DNA of 64,000 bases, taken from Aphelenchoides besseyi. Its lineage: Eukaryota; Nematoda; Chromadorea; Rhabditida; Aphelenchoididae. The stretch's first letter is position 1; each line of letters opens with the position of its first letter. The position numbers and the translations under genes are program-made. This document shows, one piece after another, positions 33,544-45,255 of this stretch. The stretch spans positions 13,206,001 to 13,270,000 of the forward strand of contig JAMPIQ010000001.1 in assembly GCA_024699855.1 (NCBI GenBank). Direction: 5' to 3'. The notes under the pieces are model-generated. The model was not told the origin of the DNA, searched no databases, and saw nothing but the letters and a program-made list of their open reading frames with translations.

Positions 33544-34957
33544 TTAAAATTTGGTAAAAATGACGTAGCAGCCTACAGCTGCAAAAGCTGCAATCACTCC
33601 TACGCGGACATAAGGACGAGAATTTGAAGGCTTCTCTTTGTGTTCGTCGTTGTCGGTAATTTCGGATCGTGTTGTTTCCTCTGATTGTAAGGACTCGTTC
33701 GAAACGTAATGACTTTCAGTGTCTTCGTCCGTGACCACTTCTTGCTCCGTACTGATCTGATCAATACAACGCTTTCGACGATTTGGAGTTTCATTACACG
33801 GTTCTGGTTGTTTGTACTCCGATACAACTTCTGATTGCAATTCCACAGACTTTTTCGGTTCGTCTTCCACTTGTGATTGTTCTTCGTGTTTGAACGCTTC
33901 AATGGTGTTCTTTTTTGGTTGGGATTCCATGGGAGTTTCCATTGTGAGCTTTGAAACAATTTCGTTCTGAACCTGAAACAACTCTTCAATTCTAATTGTT
34001 TTCATTTCACTCACCTTCTCTGTTGTTTGGACTTCAAAATTCTCTTTGTCGTCAACCAGAAACTCGTCTTGAGTATTCGCGCTGGAAACACGAAGCATCC
34101 GTGTTCGGACGGTTATTGATTGGTCAGCGGCAAACGTTGTCCGAAAGTCCTCAGTTCGCCCGTTCCATCCCCAAACAGCGACATCGCGACCAGATAAGAG
34201 TCGGATGAACTGCTCTGAAAACGAATATCAGCAAATGAATCAGTTGATTACCTCGCTTCTCAATCCAATCTCCATTCCGATTCTCCAACCACACGACCAA
34301 ATGCCAAACATCCGTTGATTGAACAATAGATTGAAGACACAACGTAAAATCGTGCCAACCGTCCAGAAATCGTCCATTCGATTTTGTGATTGTGGCAAGA
34401 AGTTCGAACTCATTTCCAATCGATGTGGTCCACTTCTCGCTTTTAAATTGAACAACTTTCCGGTTGTCGTCGAACTGAATGGGCAGTGACTTCCAATCGA
34501 GCGACAGCAACGTGGTCGAAGAAATACGTGCCGTGTTGACCTGGACGATGTGCTGTGGCTCGTCATTCGGTTCATCCGCCCATTGCACAGAACAACACAA
34601 GAAGGTTGTTTCTTGGTTGTGCAGACGGTCAAGCGAGGTTGGAAGAATGCGATAGTCGGAGCTGGAATGTTCTGAAAACCGAAAGTGAAGACCGAATTGT
34701 ATGTTTATTCACTTACCTTCTTGTGAAACTTCCTTGTCGTTCAACTGTTGATCTGCAATCCAAAAAGCGAACTTTAACTGACGTTCGGAACGCTCCAAAT
34801 TTCGTATTGAAAGCGTGCGATTGCAGAGCTTCAGAAACCACTCGGTTGGACTGTCGGGAGTCAACGCGAAAAGTTGGCTGATTCGGTCACCAGTAGTTTC
34901 TCGAGAGTTCCAATCTGCGGCTTCATATTTCCATCGAATCAACGTCGAGACATTCAT
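33544..34957 (-). CDS. Unrecognised protein with C-terminal membrane anchor
   Basis: Four exons with introns of 45, 37 and 42 nt encode roughly 410 residues starting MNVSTLIRWKYEAADWNSRE. The first ~270 residues look like a globular beta-rich domain (TTFLCCSVQWADEP, WKSLPIQFDDNRKVVQF, FLDGWHDFTLCLQSIV). An acidic, Gln/Glu/Lys-rich stretch with a basic NRRKR cluster follows. One hydrophobic helix (VGVIAAFAAVGCYVIF) lies near the C-terminus with only TKF after it, so a tail-anchored protein facing the cytosol is likely. No signal peptide. No domain recognised. The last intron is in frame and stop-free, so retention is possible. Confidence 0.68.
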
Positions 34958-35565
34958 TCTGATTGAAAAGACTGCGATTCTAAAAAACCAAAAAACTGAG
35001 AATCAAAAACAGTTTCCGCGTCAACAATCGGAACGGACCACAGCGATTGCAATAAAAACAGCTGATTAATGAGTGAGTGAAAACACACTCGACCGAACCA
35101 GCTGGTGATGGATTGAACGTGTTTGTGATCGAATAGACGAATATTTTTGCGCCATCGATTTGCCCGCGAGTGTTCGCCCATTGACCATTCAGTTGAGATA
35201 AATGTTCCCAGTAGTCTCCGGTCGCTTTCTTAAACGAACGCAAAAACAATGCGACTGCCGCAGAGACGGTTGTTTTTGAGTTTGTTTTTAGTGCGAGAAA
35301 ACGATCAGTTTGCAATGAAAAGCAATCTTGCCGATGATAAGCCGACGTGCATCTTCTTTTGAGTCGTTTATTTCTGTTAATTGATTGCACGTTTCTGTCA
35401 GCTGAATCGGACAATAAACACGGGAGAAGATGGAACGGAACGCCTAACGACCGTTCCTGTCAACCGCCGACCGAGCAGAAATAATTTACAGGTCGGTAAT
35501 TGCGAGGTACCTTTGATCAATAAAACAATCTTCGTTCTCAACTTTATTTCTCATCGTAATTCAAA
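34958..35565. other. Intergenic, no firm gene
   Basis: A minus-strand frame of 144 codons (34980-35414) overlaps the likely promoter of the tail-anchored gene. It shows no domain, and I treat it as chance. Confidence 0.4.
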
Positions 35566-36150
35566 TCAACATTTTTGAGTTTGCTCGACGTTGACGTCCA
35601 ACTCGTCTTCCGCGTAACGAGGTGGTTTGATCGGCGTGCGAACGGTCATGTGTTCATCGCATTCCACGACCTCCGAGTCATCGCCCATCATTTCCAACGA
35701 TCCCGAAAGATTCTTTTTGCTCTCTTTGGGTTCTGAATCAAATGATAACAACAAGAGAATAACAGGAAACAGACCGTCGATGCCGATTGGATTGATCCAC
35801 TCCTCAGAAACCGAGACTCCGACGCTCTTGAGTGAAATCGGACTGCGAATCGGACTACGAATCGGAGTCGCGACATAGCGATCCGAACGACTGAAAAGGT
35901 CCAAAAGAAGTCGATGGCTAAGAACTCACGTTGAAGTTGTGTCCGCTGTCCCGCGAGAACTCTTGATGAAGTCGTCAAAGTTGAACGGTTTGTCGTACTC
36001 GGAAGTCCAAACCGTCGAGTCCTTTGAAGTCATGGGCGAACGAAGAATCTCGGAGAAAACGGAGTTCACCGAACGAGACGAACGTGGTTTCGACGACTTC
36101 TGTAACGGAAGTTCATTCTCCGACTATCCAATCGAACTCACCAATGACAT
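35566..36150 (-). CDS. Small Ser/Pro-rich protein with repeated proline-directed phosphosites
   Basis: Four exons chain with 42-, 39- and 42-nt introns. The protein of about 140 residues starts MSLKSSKPRSSRSVNSVFSE. It contains FDDFIKSSRGTAD, then RYVATPIRSPIRSPISLKS, EEWINPIGID, an acidic middle and RTPIKPPRYAEDE, ending VEQTQKC. Multiple SP/TP sites next to basic residues are consensus sites for CDK- or MAPK-type kinases. It lacks a signal peptide or membrane helix and is probably largely disordered. No family recognised. The minus strand is chosen because all intron borders fit it, whereas the plus-strand frame at 35939-36184 crosses them. Confidence 0.66.
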
Positions 36151-37180
36151 TGTTGAGAGAGAGAGCTCAAAACTGGTCGACTGATTTGTAGCGACACAAA
36201 ACGCGAACTGTGAAGTTCATTTGAATTTGCAAGTGATTCTTGACTTTCAATATGCAAATTTTTGATTTGATCGTACCATTGGTGCAAAGATGTCCTCTCT
36301 TTAAAAGAATCAAGTTTCATTTTGGTGTCTTTTGTTAGTGATTCGATTGTTTCTCTCGAATGTGTCGTCGTTCGAGATCGAAAGACGCATGAAAGTCGAT
36401 GATACGAACAGAATCCTCAAAAAATAATGGGCTTCAGAGTTCTGTTGAAAAAATAGGTTATGCTTCATGTTTTTAAGTTAAATTGTATGAGTTTGTTTTG
36501 GAATGCTGCTTGCGAGTTGCTCTCAACCGATTAGCTTAATCATCTCCAAGAAAATGCTTTCACACTTTAAGCACTCAATATTCATTTGAAAATTCAATTT
36601 GAAATGTTCAGCGATCCAAGTATGATTGTCTAATGGGTTCTGGGAGTTCATGTTACGAAGGATCACGACAAATCTCAGAAAGAGAATGCCGTCTTACACT
36701 TGAAGGAGTGGAGTGAAGTTGGATCGATTATGGTCGTGGGACTGAATGAGAACAAGATCTACAAGTTTAAGAATCTCAAAACAAAAAAAAACAACTTTCT
36801 CGTGGAAACACAGTACTTAACGTCAAGTACACGAAGAATTCGAATTTTGAACTTCTTGGTGGTTAAGACGATGACATCTAGAAATTGAGTACTGTGATTA
36901 CTGATCTACCAATTCGTTTTTAATGCAAATCCTTTCGTCTTTAACCAATCAACTTTTGTAATGTATTTGATAAGAGCAAAAAGTTTTTGTGGTAACGACT
37001 GCAAGCGTTCCAATACACAAACTAGACGCGAATCTTCAAAGCGACAGTTGCACGTTTTTCAAAACACAAACTAGGCGCGGATCCTTAAGTCATCTCTGTA
37101 GACCAATCATTTAGGTATAAGAAGCAGAGTAATTGAACAAATGAATAAGAACATTTCGTACCGAATTCTTTTCAATTAAA
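36151..37180. other. Intergenic with one orphan coding-like segment
   Basis: A plus-strand frame at about 36637-36888 (WVLGVHVTKDHDKSQKENAV..., with GSIMVVGLNENKIYKFKNLK) reads like protein but has no start upstream of 36700 and no splice partners. It may be a gene remnant. The rest shows nothing. Confidence 0.35.
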
Positions 37181-38232
37181 ATGAGTTTCAAAGAAAAAGT
37201 TGCGATCGTCACTGGTATGTTCAGTTCTGATGATTGTGTGTACTTTCAAATTCAGGTTCAAGCTCCGGTATTGGCCAGGCGGCAGCGTATGCACGGATGA
37301 TTGAATCATAATAACGGTTTTATTTAGACAAATCTTTGCCACTGAAGGTGCAAGTGTCACCATTCACGGTCAATCGGAGGAGCGATTGAAAGTTCGTTTG
37401 GCTTCCGATTCAAGAATTGAAGCCCTTTTTAGACAACCACCGACCTGTTGAAGAAGCTGAACATTCCCGACTCGCGTGTTTTGGTTGTTCAAGGAGCAAT
37501 TGAAGAAGAGCAAACGCAAAAACGATTGATTGACGAGACGGTAAAGAAATTCGGTCGTTTGAATATTTTGGTTAACAACGCCGCCGTTTCATACCGCGAT
37601 GATTTGGTGCCGAATTCACTCGGTAAGACGCTCGTTTTTTGGACCAACTAAGAGTAATTTCAGAGAACTTAGATTACGTTATGAGCGTGAATTTGAGATC
37701 ATTGATTGCGTTGACTAGAATGGCCATTCCCTATTTGGCCGAAACAAAAGGTAACGTGGTCAACGTCTCTTCGGCTGGTAGCCAACGTGTGAGTCCGATT
37801 AGTCAGCCGTACGTGATTATGAAAGCAGCTTTGGGTAATTTTATAGAAACTGAATTAATAGTTTCGGTTGTTTAGAGCATTACACGAGAAATGCTGCTGT
37901 TCAATACGCAGAACAAGGAATTCGTGTTAATACTGTTAGGTATGTTCAGACATTTCTTGTCGTTATGTTGATATTTTAGTCCTGGTTTTATTGAAACGAT
38001 CTTTCGTAGTCGCCATGAGATGTCCGATGCCAAAAAGAAGTCAATCGAAAAGTTTATTGAACATACGCTCAAAAATGATGTTCCACTGCAACGAGGTGGC
38101 TCACCACATGAGGCTGCAAATGTTATTGTGTTTCTGGCAAGCGACAAAGCTTCCTATGTTACTGGAGCTAATTATCTTGTCGATGGTGGTTATTTGACGG
38201 GAGCTCCAAGACAGAAAATCGACTCCAAGTAG
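37181..38232 (+). CDS. Short-chain dehydrogenase/reductase (SDR, classical type)
   Basis: NAD(P)-dependent oxidoreductase of about 260 residues. The Rossmann fingerprint [16 protein letters not shown] is split by a 42-nt intron after VT. Further landmarks are [10 protein letters not shown] (NNAG motif), [11 protein letters not shown] (catalytic Ser), the catalytic YVIMK in [20 protein letters not shown] and [18 protein letters not shown] near the end. Six short introns of about 40-43 nt all keep frame. The Asn, Ser, Tyr and Lys catalytic residues are present, so it should be active. It is closest in style to the nematode DHS proteins related to glucose/3-oxoacyl-ACP reductases; the substrate is unknown. 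AATAAAA follows about 65 bp after the stop. Confidence 0.92.
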
Positions 38233-39176
38233 TCGCACGAATATGAAAAGCTTTCAATCTTTTGTGAAATGAAAGAAATTGTAGCCAAATGTTGTTGAAT
38301 AAAAGTGTTTGTATTGTTAAAAGCTTTTTTGTGTTCCGATTATTGACTTTCTTTCGACGATCCGGTTGAAATTTTCCTACCGTAAAAGAATCGAGCTTCG
38401 TCTGTTCGTCTGTGTCCTGAGCGATCGATTCTTGTGCAGAGTTGTGTTCGAATTAGCATTCTTTTACAATAATTAGTGTTCGATTTGTTAAACTGAAATG
38501 TTCGCGTAATCAAAAGACGTTTGAAAGTCGTTGTTTTGGATTCCATCACGAAACTTAGCGAGGCTACGAAACGATGATTAGAGTTTGGGGTTTGATGTCA
38601 GCTGACGAAAAGGAATTGGTTTGTTGTAACGTTCGATGAAACAAACGTTAGTGTTGTTGTCGAGTTTGGAGTAGCTTGAAAAATGATTAAAATCTTTGAG
38701 AGACAATAAAATGAGTGAATGATTGCGCGTGATTTTGTAATGATCGTGATTTGGTTGATAAAAGATTGCGATGGTCGATGAACATAACATCAACAATTAA
38801 TATAACAAGACCCCTCGGAATGGAGAGGCCTTGGATTTGCTTGTACAACCCGGGTATTCGAATTTGTCGATTAATCTTTCTACTTTGCAAAAATCACTTT
38901 GCTGTATACATTCGGTCGCTTTTGTGGCCCAAAATTCAATAAGCTTTTCAAGGATCCAGTTCGGTCAATTGATCATTCAGTAAAACCTTAAAAGCGACGG
39001 TTAAATAGCCGACATTGAGACGTGCGAGCTTTCTGGCTCTTATGAATCAACGTCTTTTGAATACGAATAGCCAGCGGTTTGACTCAAGACCTACGATCGT
39101 GGATATATGAACAGACAAGTTCAGAAATATGGTCATTTTGCTGCAAGTTTCGAAACGATTTTAATTCTTCAGTCAG
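38233..39176. other. Intergenic, no gene seen
   Basis: 3' flank of the SDR gene and upstream region of the first four-helix gene. Short minus-strand frames here (38340-38549, 38578-38890) have no domain or splice context. Confidence 0.45.
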
Positions 39177-39832
39177 ATGCCGCAAACTAGTGTTCGAGAA
39201 GAACGAACTGTTCCAAAAGATGATGAAGAAAACACACAATTCTGTGGATGTCACATCCATTTGTGTGCTCTGATTTTGGCCATTGTGCTTATTTTCGGCG
39301 ATCTAAGCATTTCCATGTTGGTTATTGCGTCCAAGAACTACTGGGTCTTCGTATCCGTCGGCGTCAATCTGATCGCCGCTTTCTGTTTGTTGTTGGGAAT
39401 AATTTTACGAAAAAGTGTTTTGTTCTATCCATTTTTTGTGTTCGTCGGTGAGTTTAAGTTTCCCAATAGCTACGATAATGTACGTTTTCAGCAGTTGCCT
39501 TTATCTTCAACATTGCTTTTATGACTTATGTTTTCATCAAAAACTCTATCAATGAAAACCCATGGAACACCACGATGACAAGCAATGGAACAACTGTCAA
39601 TGAAAAGCGAATCATTTACGAAATCACTTTGGCATCGATCATGTTCATTCAACTCGTGTTCTTGGGGTTGGCATTCATTATCGCGTGGTATGAGTTCAAA
39701 TACGTGAAATCATTTGAAACGAAAGCTCCCCGAGCCGTCACTTACAATCCTCATCGTGTGCATCGTCCGTGCCTTGTCGAAGATCATGTCGATGTGATTG
39801 AACATCATACCGTTGATAACAATTACTATTAA
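39177..39832 (+). CDS. Four-helix small membrane protein, family copy 1
   Basis: About 200 residues with a short polar N-terminus, then CGCHIHLCALILAIVLIFGD (helix 1 preceded by the family's Cys-x-His-x-His-like motif) and three more helices (FVSVGVNLIAAFCLLLGIIL, VAFIFNIAFMTYVFI, LASIMFIQLVFLGLAFIIAW). An Asn-glycosylation-rich loop (WNTTMTSNGTT) lies before the last helix. The cytoplasmic tail is His-rich. Two exons; the intron (46 nt) falls between helices 2 and 3 in phase 1. It lacks the intron that five other copies carry right after the CxHxH motif. No known function; the layout resembles uncharacterised nematode tetraspan proteins. Confidence 0.75.
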
Positions 39833-40059
39833 GTTGACCTTACGATCGTTCCGAAAAGATTTCACGAGTTTCGTAAAGCTTTTGTCGTGAACTTTAGTGT
39901 TAAAATAAATATTCGATATTTTCGTAGAGAACAAAGAAAACACCAAAGCGTTCGACCTTTTTGTTGTTGACGAGAGAATTTGAGTTTCAATAAAAAAGAA
40001 GAGTGTTTGAATAAAAAGCCGAAGCATTGGAACGTCGCTACGTGCATTCTCTGAGTGAG

Positions 40060-40710
40060 ATGAGTAAACGAATCTACGATCCGGAAAACGATGATCACTA
40101 TTGCGGAGTTTCTGTTCACGTTAGTTGATTAGTTCACAGTGATAATCCCAGTTGACGATTTAGTTCGGTGCATTTCTGATTGCGTTTGTTCTCGTCGTAT
40201 TCTTAGATATAGAATATATATTGAGAGATAAGTCCTGGGTTGCTTTCACTATTGCAACAGTTCAGTTGACAGCGATCGTCTTGTTGATTGTTGGAAATCG
40301 GAAGCTCAAACCGACTCTCTACTACGTCTTTTTGATACTCTCGGTCAGTTGCTTGGTTGAATGTAACTATTTCTTCTTTATAGATCGTCAATTTCTGTCT
40401 TGCTGTCGGAGAAATCGTCTACTATCTGACTAGTGAAGACGATGCTGAGATTGGAATTGCTCGTCTTGACAACGACAATCGTTTTGGAAAGATTATCGCT
40501 CTGATTGTTATGCTAGTTTTCCATTCTGTTCTGTGGATTTTGGCGTTCCTTGTAGCTCTCATGGATTTGTTCTATGTGAAGGACAAGTTAGAGAACCAGT
40601 TGATTAAAAACGATGAGATTGGCTCAGACGTTGCTCCCACTGACTTGCTGCCACCTCAACCCGAAACTTCCAATAATCTTCACATTCAAATCGACCCGGA
40701 ATACATCTAA
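40060..40710 (+). CDS. Four-helix small membrane protein, family copy 2
   Basis: Three exons, about 190 residues. N-terminus MSKRIYDPENDDHYCGVSVH, then a phase-0 intron (44 nt) exactly after the motif, helix 1 FGAFLIAFVLVVFLD, helices 2 and 3 split by a second phase-0 intron at FLILS|IVNFCLAVGEIVYYL, and helix 4 VMLVFHSVLWILAFLVALMD. The tail is acidic and proline-rich (PTDLLPPQPE). It begins 228 bp after copy 1 on the same strand, close enough for a possible operon. Homology to the other copies rests on the topology, the CxxxH motif and the shared intron positions. Confidence 0.75.
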
Positions 40711-40810
40711 GTGCTCTCTGTTCTACGCTTTCATTTCGTCAGCTTTCAAATCAACGTAAATTTGTTTTACTGTAAAATGGCAAGATACATGAAGAATACA
40801 TACGATCGTT

Positions 40811-41660
40811 TTATACACTTGTAATACGCCAAGGTTGAGATAGTTGACTCAGCTGTCCGATAGTTGGATTTCGGTTGAATGGACGATCAAAAGCACGAGG
40901 TTCTTCCGACCAATCTGGTAGAACAAGATTCTGTTCACTTTGCCATTTTGGTTGGTTGTCAATTGATGAGAACGATAGACGGTCGTTGGCATCGTCGACA
41001 TCGACAATAAATCGCTCGGACGATTGATTTCTTCGCAAAGATTTTGATTTGGTTGTCCGTTTGGTTGAAGGCAGAACGTAGAATCGTTTTTGTTGTTTCG
41101 GTCGTGACTTCGTTGGACTGTCGACTTCTTTTTTTGCCGCCTTCTGCTTAACATACTCGTAATCTCGATAGACAATGTAGAAATAGTAGAACATCAGGAA
41201 TGCAAAGATCGCCACTCCGGTGCCGGTTAAGATCGTCACACTACCCAAAAAAGTTTCAAGAACATCGCTTCCAATACGAAAATTGTGGGAAATAAAAGCG
41301 GCACCGGTGAGGTAGAAGATTCCAGCGAATATGAAAGCACCAATTACAAGGGCAAGCTAAAAATGGAGTCATTGAAATTTCGCGTTTACTTACATTGACA
41401 ATAAGAAATGGACAATAAGAACTGGGTCGATTTGTTCGATTTCCAACTAGTAAACAACCGTACGAGAACAACGGTGGTATCACAACTACAAGACCCAAAA
41501 GTTCGCCTTTAATGACAATGAAGGCGGCAACTAAAAGCCAAAACAAAACGACTGTAAGAGCAATGAAGAAGGTGCATGTCTGAAAATAGAATCAGAGCTA
41601 TAAATTTACTTACTCAGTACTCACGTGGACATGACAACAAAACGCTCGTGGGCTGGACAT
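40811..41660 (-). CDS. Four-helix small membrane protein, family copy 3
   Basis: Convergent with copy 2, stops about 100 bp apart. Start MSSPRAFCCHVH, then a phase-0 intron (44 nt) and helix 1 TCTFFIALTVVLFWLLVAAF. Helix 2 (LLGLVVVIPPLFSYGCLLV) precedes a phase-0 intron after PFLIVN. Then LALVIGAFIFAGIFYL and a last helix, GTGVAIFAFLMFYYFYIVY. The tail is long and basic (KAAKKEVDSPTKSRPKQQ), then acidic, ending QPWRITSV. The start was chosen because only this frame supplies the conserved CCHVH box before the intron. Confidence 0.74.
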
Positions 41661-41969
41661 CCGTTTACTTCAGAAACTGCAGCAACCACTGGTGTCCAAA
41701 TGGTCCGAATTGCGATGAATCGACATTTTCGTTCTGTCGATTGACGAAGCGTGCGATAGAAAATTGAATCTCAAGAACAACAAAACACGACAAAAACTGT
41801 ACAACTGGTCGGTAGTAAAAAAGCGAAAAGCAGCAAGAAGCCGCCGCGAATTCACCAAATGACTCATGTCCTTGTGGTGATGTTCGGTGGTGAGTCGTCG
41901 CGGTAAGTGGACGCAATGAATGAGTAGACAGTCGAATTGCGAAATAGAGCAAAAAGAAGGTCTTCGAGT
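41661..41969. other. Spacer between copy 3 and the Sre receptor
   Basis: About 310 bp on the minus strand between the receptor stop and the next gene's start. No separate gene recognised; holds the promoter of copy 3. Confidence 0.4.
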
Positions 41970-43226
41970 TTATGGCCTTGCATTCCAATCTGCTTCTAGC
42001 TGTTGGAAATGTTGTACGAAGTTGTCGTTCTTCTTCACATCAACGGGTCTTATTCTCATATTCAGTCTTTTGATTCGAAACATGAAACTCAAATCACGCA
42101 ATAGAATCGTTCGTAGCGTTTTGAATGACCATAACCTAAGATTTTGTTTTATGAAATTTCCTTCTAAAAACTCACATGTAAACAGCGCAGTAAAGATTGT
42201 AAATCGCAGCGCAGATGTAAGCTATCTAAAATCATTGGTCACAATTGCACTCAGCTCTTGTTTACATTAATCAAAACAAGTGACTCATCGGATTGAAAGC
42301 TAAAACCGAGTATGTAGGTTCGGTAGTAGAGGATTACAAGTGGAATCATCGCCATGAACGAAAGAAGTCCAAACGCAATAAGCAACGGAAACATTACGCG
42401 TACTATTGAGTTGGTTTGTTTAATCTGATAACTCTCCGAAAGCGAATTGGCAGCATAGTAATGAAGCCTGACGTAGTGAGAAAGACGGTAAAATACCTAA
42501 ATAACGGTTAAAAATCTCATTATCAAAAGCCAACCGAAACACCAAAAGTCCAGCAGAAAGTTGTAAATAACCATATACAGGCTAGATTCGGAGACCAACG
42601 ATCGCAATCCAACCACAATAATAAGACGTAATCTACGGGTTTCTCTGATAGAAAGTAGAACATCAAACATCCTTTTACTCCTATTAGAAGACTAACTATC
42701 GCAAGCTAAATTTAGTTATTTAACAACAGTAAAATGATCAGAACTAACTATCGTTATTATTATACGACGACCTTTGGATCCATCTTCCGTCTCGTAGTTC
42801 GCACGATTCTTGAAGGCGTGCGTACGTTCAATAGCAATCAACAAGTATTTGCTAACGAAAAGATAATCCGAAACCTGATTAACGTACACAAGCAAATATA
42901 AGACTAATGCCCGACTGTAGTTTCCACTTTGAATTGCAAACCATGATACGGGAATCGATTGCAGTACCGGATGCAAGAGGGCTATGGCAGAGCCACCGAG
43001 ATGAGTGACAGTCGACAATTGAAATGTTAGTTGTTTGCAACTTCAAACTTACTATCAAAAGCCGTAGATTTGGACTGAAAACGCTCAGACTTCCAAATCG
43101 AGTAGCAAAATATAAACTGAACATAAAACACCAACTAGCGATTGATAACTCAATGGAACGCTCGGCAAAAACCACTCTTTTCAAGTCTTGACTTTTCATA
43201 AGAAAATGTTCATCGGACAAAAACAT
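41970..43226 (-). CDS. Serpentine chemoreceptor, Sre type (copy 1)
   Basis: Nematode-specific 7TM receptor of about 340 residues, expected in chemosensory neurons. Exons chain as ...FSPNLRLLI|QLSTVTHLGGSA..., RRIIITI|LAIVSLLIGVKG, FCWTFG|VFYRLSHYVRLHYYAANSLSESYQIKQ, SLVLIN|IAYICAAIYN and a C-terminus LWSFKTLRTILLRDLSF with FQQLEADWNARP at the end. The RL..Y....Y..ANSLSES(F/Y)QIKQT block and the C-terminal FxxLExxW fit the Sre family. The paralogue lies at 47.5-48.7 kb. The first intron ends ...ATTTCAA instead of CAG (43019-43020), the only acceptor that keeps frame, so it carries a broken or non-canonical splice site. An internal Met at 43199 is an alternative start. Confidence 0.78.
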
Positions 43227-43612
43227 TGTAGTCGTAGGAATGTTATGAAAATATTATTTGCTTCTACAGTTATCTTATACCGAAACAAATTATTGGTTGC
43301 AAGGTTTTCGCAATTCCTCGACGTTTCACAAAATCAAATCTCAAATGCCGTTTGACGACAAGTGCTAATTCGACCAAAGTTTAAGGACAACTTAGTTATC
43401 GACGTTTATTTAACACAAATGCCGGAGAACAGTGACTTTTAGATACTTTTGGGTAGAAAGAGTGATGGTTCCATTTGCGAGTTTCGTTGTTATAACCAAT
43501 ATATTAGACTACAAACTGGGCAAAACTCGTCAAGACGTGCTTGTTCTACCCGCTAACAAACATTAAATTAAGTTGAAATATGAAAGAAATGAAAGGAAAT
43601 GTGTCAAATAAA
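43227..43612. other. Intergenic, no gene seen
   Basis: Between the 5' end of the Sre gene and the 3' end of the Sec61 gene. Nothing recognised. Confidence 0.45.
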
Positions 43613-45255
43613 TTAGAAGAACATTCCCGCAACACCGCCCATTTCTTGTTGTTCCTTCACGAATGTCTCAAAGTACTGATAGATGATTGTCACAGCAAGC
43701 AAAATACCAGTACCGCTGCCAATTGCTCCTAAAACAAAAGTTAAACAACCAGAAATGCTTTCAGAAACAAACCCATGAAGTCGGCAGTAACCGAAAGGGC
43801 ACCGATACAAAGACCACCAAAAGCAGCAGCCGTTGGAATGTAACGATTCAGTTCTTTGATCATCGAAGTCTCGCGATGTCCTTGCATCATCATTTGTTGT
43901 TCGCGAAGTTGTTTTGCAACGTCTTTGGCCGACGATCCACTCACATCGACCCATGTCTTGGCGAAGAAGGCGCAGGAACTGAGCATAAAAGCAATGTAGG
44001 CGATACAATGAATCGGATCTTCCCAGACGTTGGACAAAGTTTCCGGTGGTGAGAGATAGTAACACAAACCGCCGGTTGGAAAACTGCGATAACCTCCCGT
44101 TGCATCAGACCAAGTTCCGAGAAGATTGACCAAGAAGTTACCACCGAACTTGGAGGCCAACATTTGCGAGATTACGTACAAGTTAGAGACGAGAGCGGAT
44201 TGCAAAATGATTGGAATGTTGCTCGTGTAGAACAATTTGATCGGATACGAACTCTGTTGCCCACGATAACGAGCAGATTTGATTGGAAGATCAACACGAA
44301 AACCCTGAAAATAATTTTCGTTAATTTTATTCAAAGAATATCACCTACTTGGAAGTAAATAACGACGGCAAAGACGAGAACAGTTGCCAACAAGTTCATT
44401 AAATTCGGCAAGTTTTGACGATAGAAAGCTTCTCGAAGTGCACGAACTTTGTCGGAACGAGTGGCAAGCAAATGGAAAAGTGCGATGATTGCTCCTTCGA
44501 ATTCAGTTCCTCGTCCGGTGTTCATTGTAGTTGGTGAGAAGGCTTTCCAGACGATTGTTTCGCAGATGTTCGTTGCAATGAAAAGCGAGATGCCCGAACC
44601 CAATCCGTAGCCTTTTTGAAGCAACTCGTCCAGCAACAGAACAATCAGACCGGCAATAACCAATTGCAAGACAATCAACGAACAGATTCCGATCCCAATT
44701 TCACTCGGTTGTCCGTACATTCCAGTCGACACGTAAACAACCGCTTGGCCAACGGTGATTACCATACCGAAAACTAAACAAACAAAATAAACAACATTGG
44801 AGAAGAAGTGAACTCACGTTTTTGTGCTCCGTTGAAAAGTGCACGATCTTTTGGCGTATCACCAACTTCGAGTAGTTTGGCACCGGCCAGCAACTGCATG
44901 ATCATTCCGGAGGTAACAATCGGCGAGATTCCCAGTTCCATAAGTGTACCACGATTAGAAGCCATGATAACTCGAAGCCAATAGAGCGGGTCGGCACTGT
45001 CCGTCGACATAATTCCTGAATACAAATTGAACATCGAACTCAGATTTTAACCAACCGAAAAGTGGAATTTGACAACAAACAAGGAAAATGAATAAAGTAA
45101 TTGCGGTCCAAAGCATCTTTTCACGAAATTGAATCTTTCGTTCCGGCTTCGACACCTCGGGAATCAGACCGCAAAAGGGCTTTACGAACTCCAGAAATTT
45201 GACTAAAACAGGAGCATAGAAGCGAATTCCAACAGCGTCTGAACTTACCACCCAT
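43613..45255 (-). CDS. SEC61A: Sec61 alpha, protein-conducting channel of the endoplasmic reticulum
   Basis: Core subunit of the Sec61 translocon; ten membrane helices. Six exons with short introns spell an almost invariant eukaryotic protein: [157 protein letters not shown] and the end [13 protein letters not shown]. Length is about 473 residues, as expected. Intron 1 splits the second codon region (MGG/V). Essential housekeeping gene; identity secure. Confidence 0.98.

Noticed and set aside
34980..35414. Minus-strand frame of 144 codons
   Set aside because: Overlaps the likely promoter of the tail-anchored gene, and has no domain or splice context.
35939..36184. Plus-strand frame MSAVPRELLMKSSKLNG...
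   Set aside because: The opposite strand gives a four-exon gene with canonical introns through the same region, which explains the open frame.
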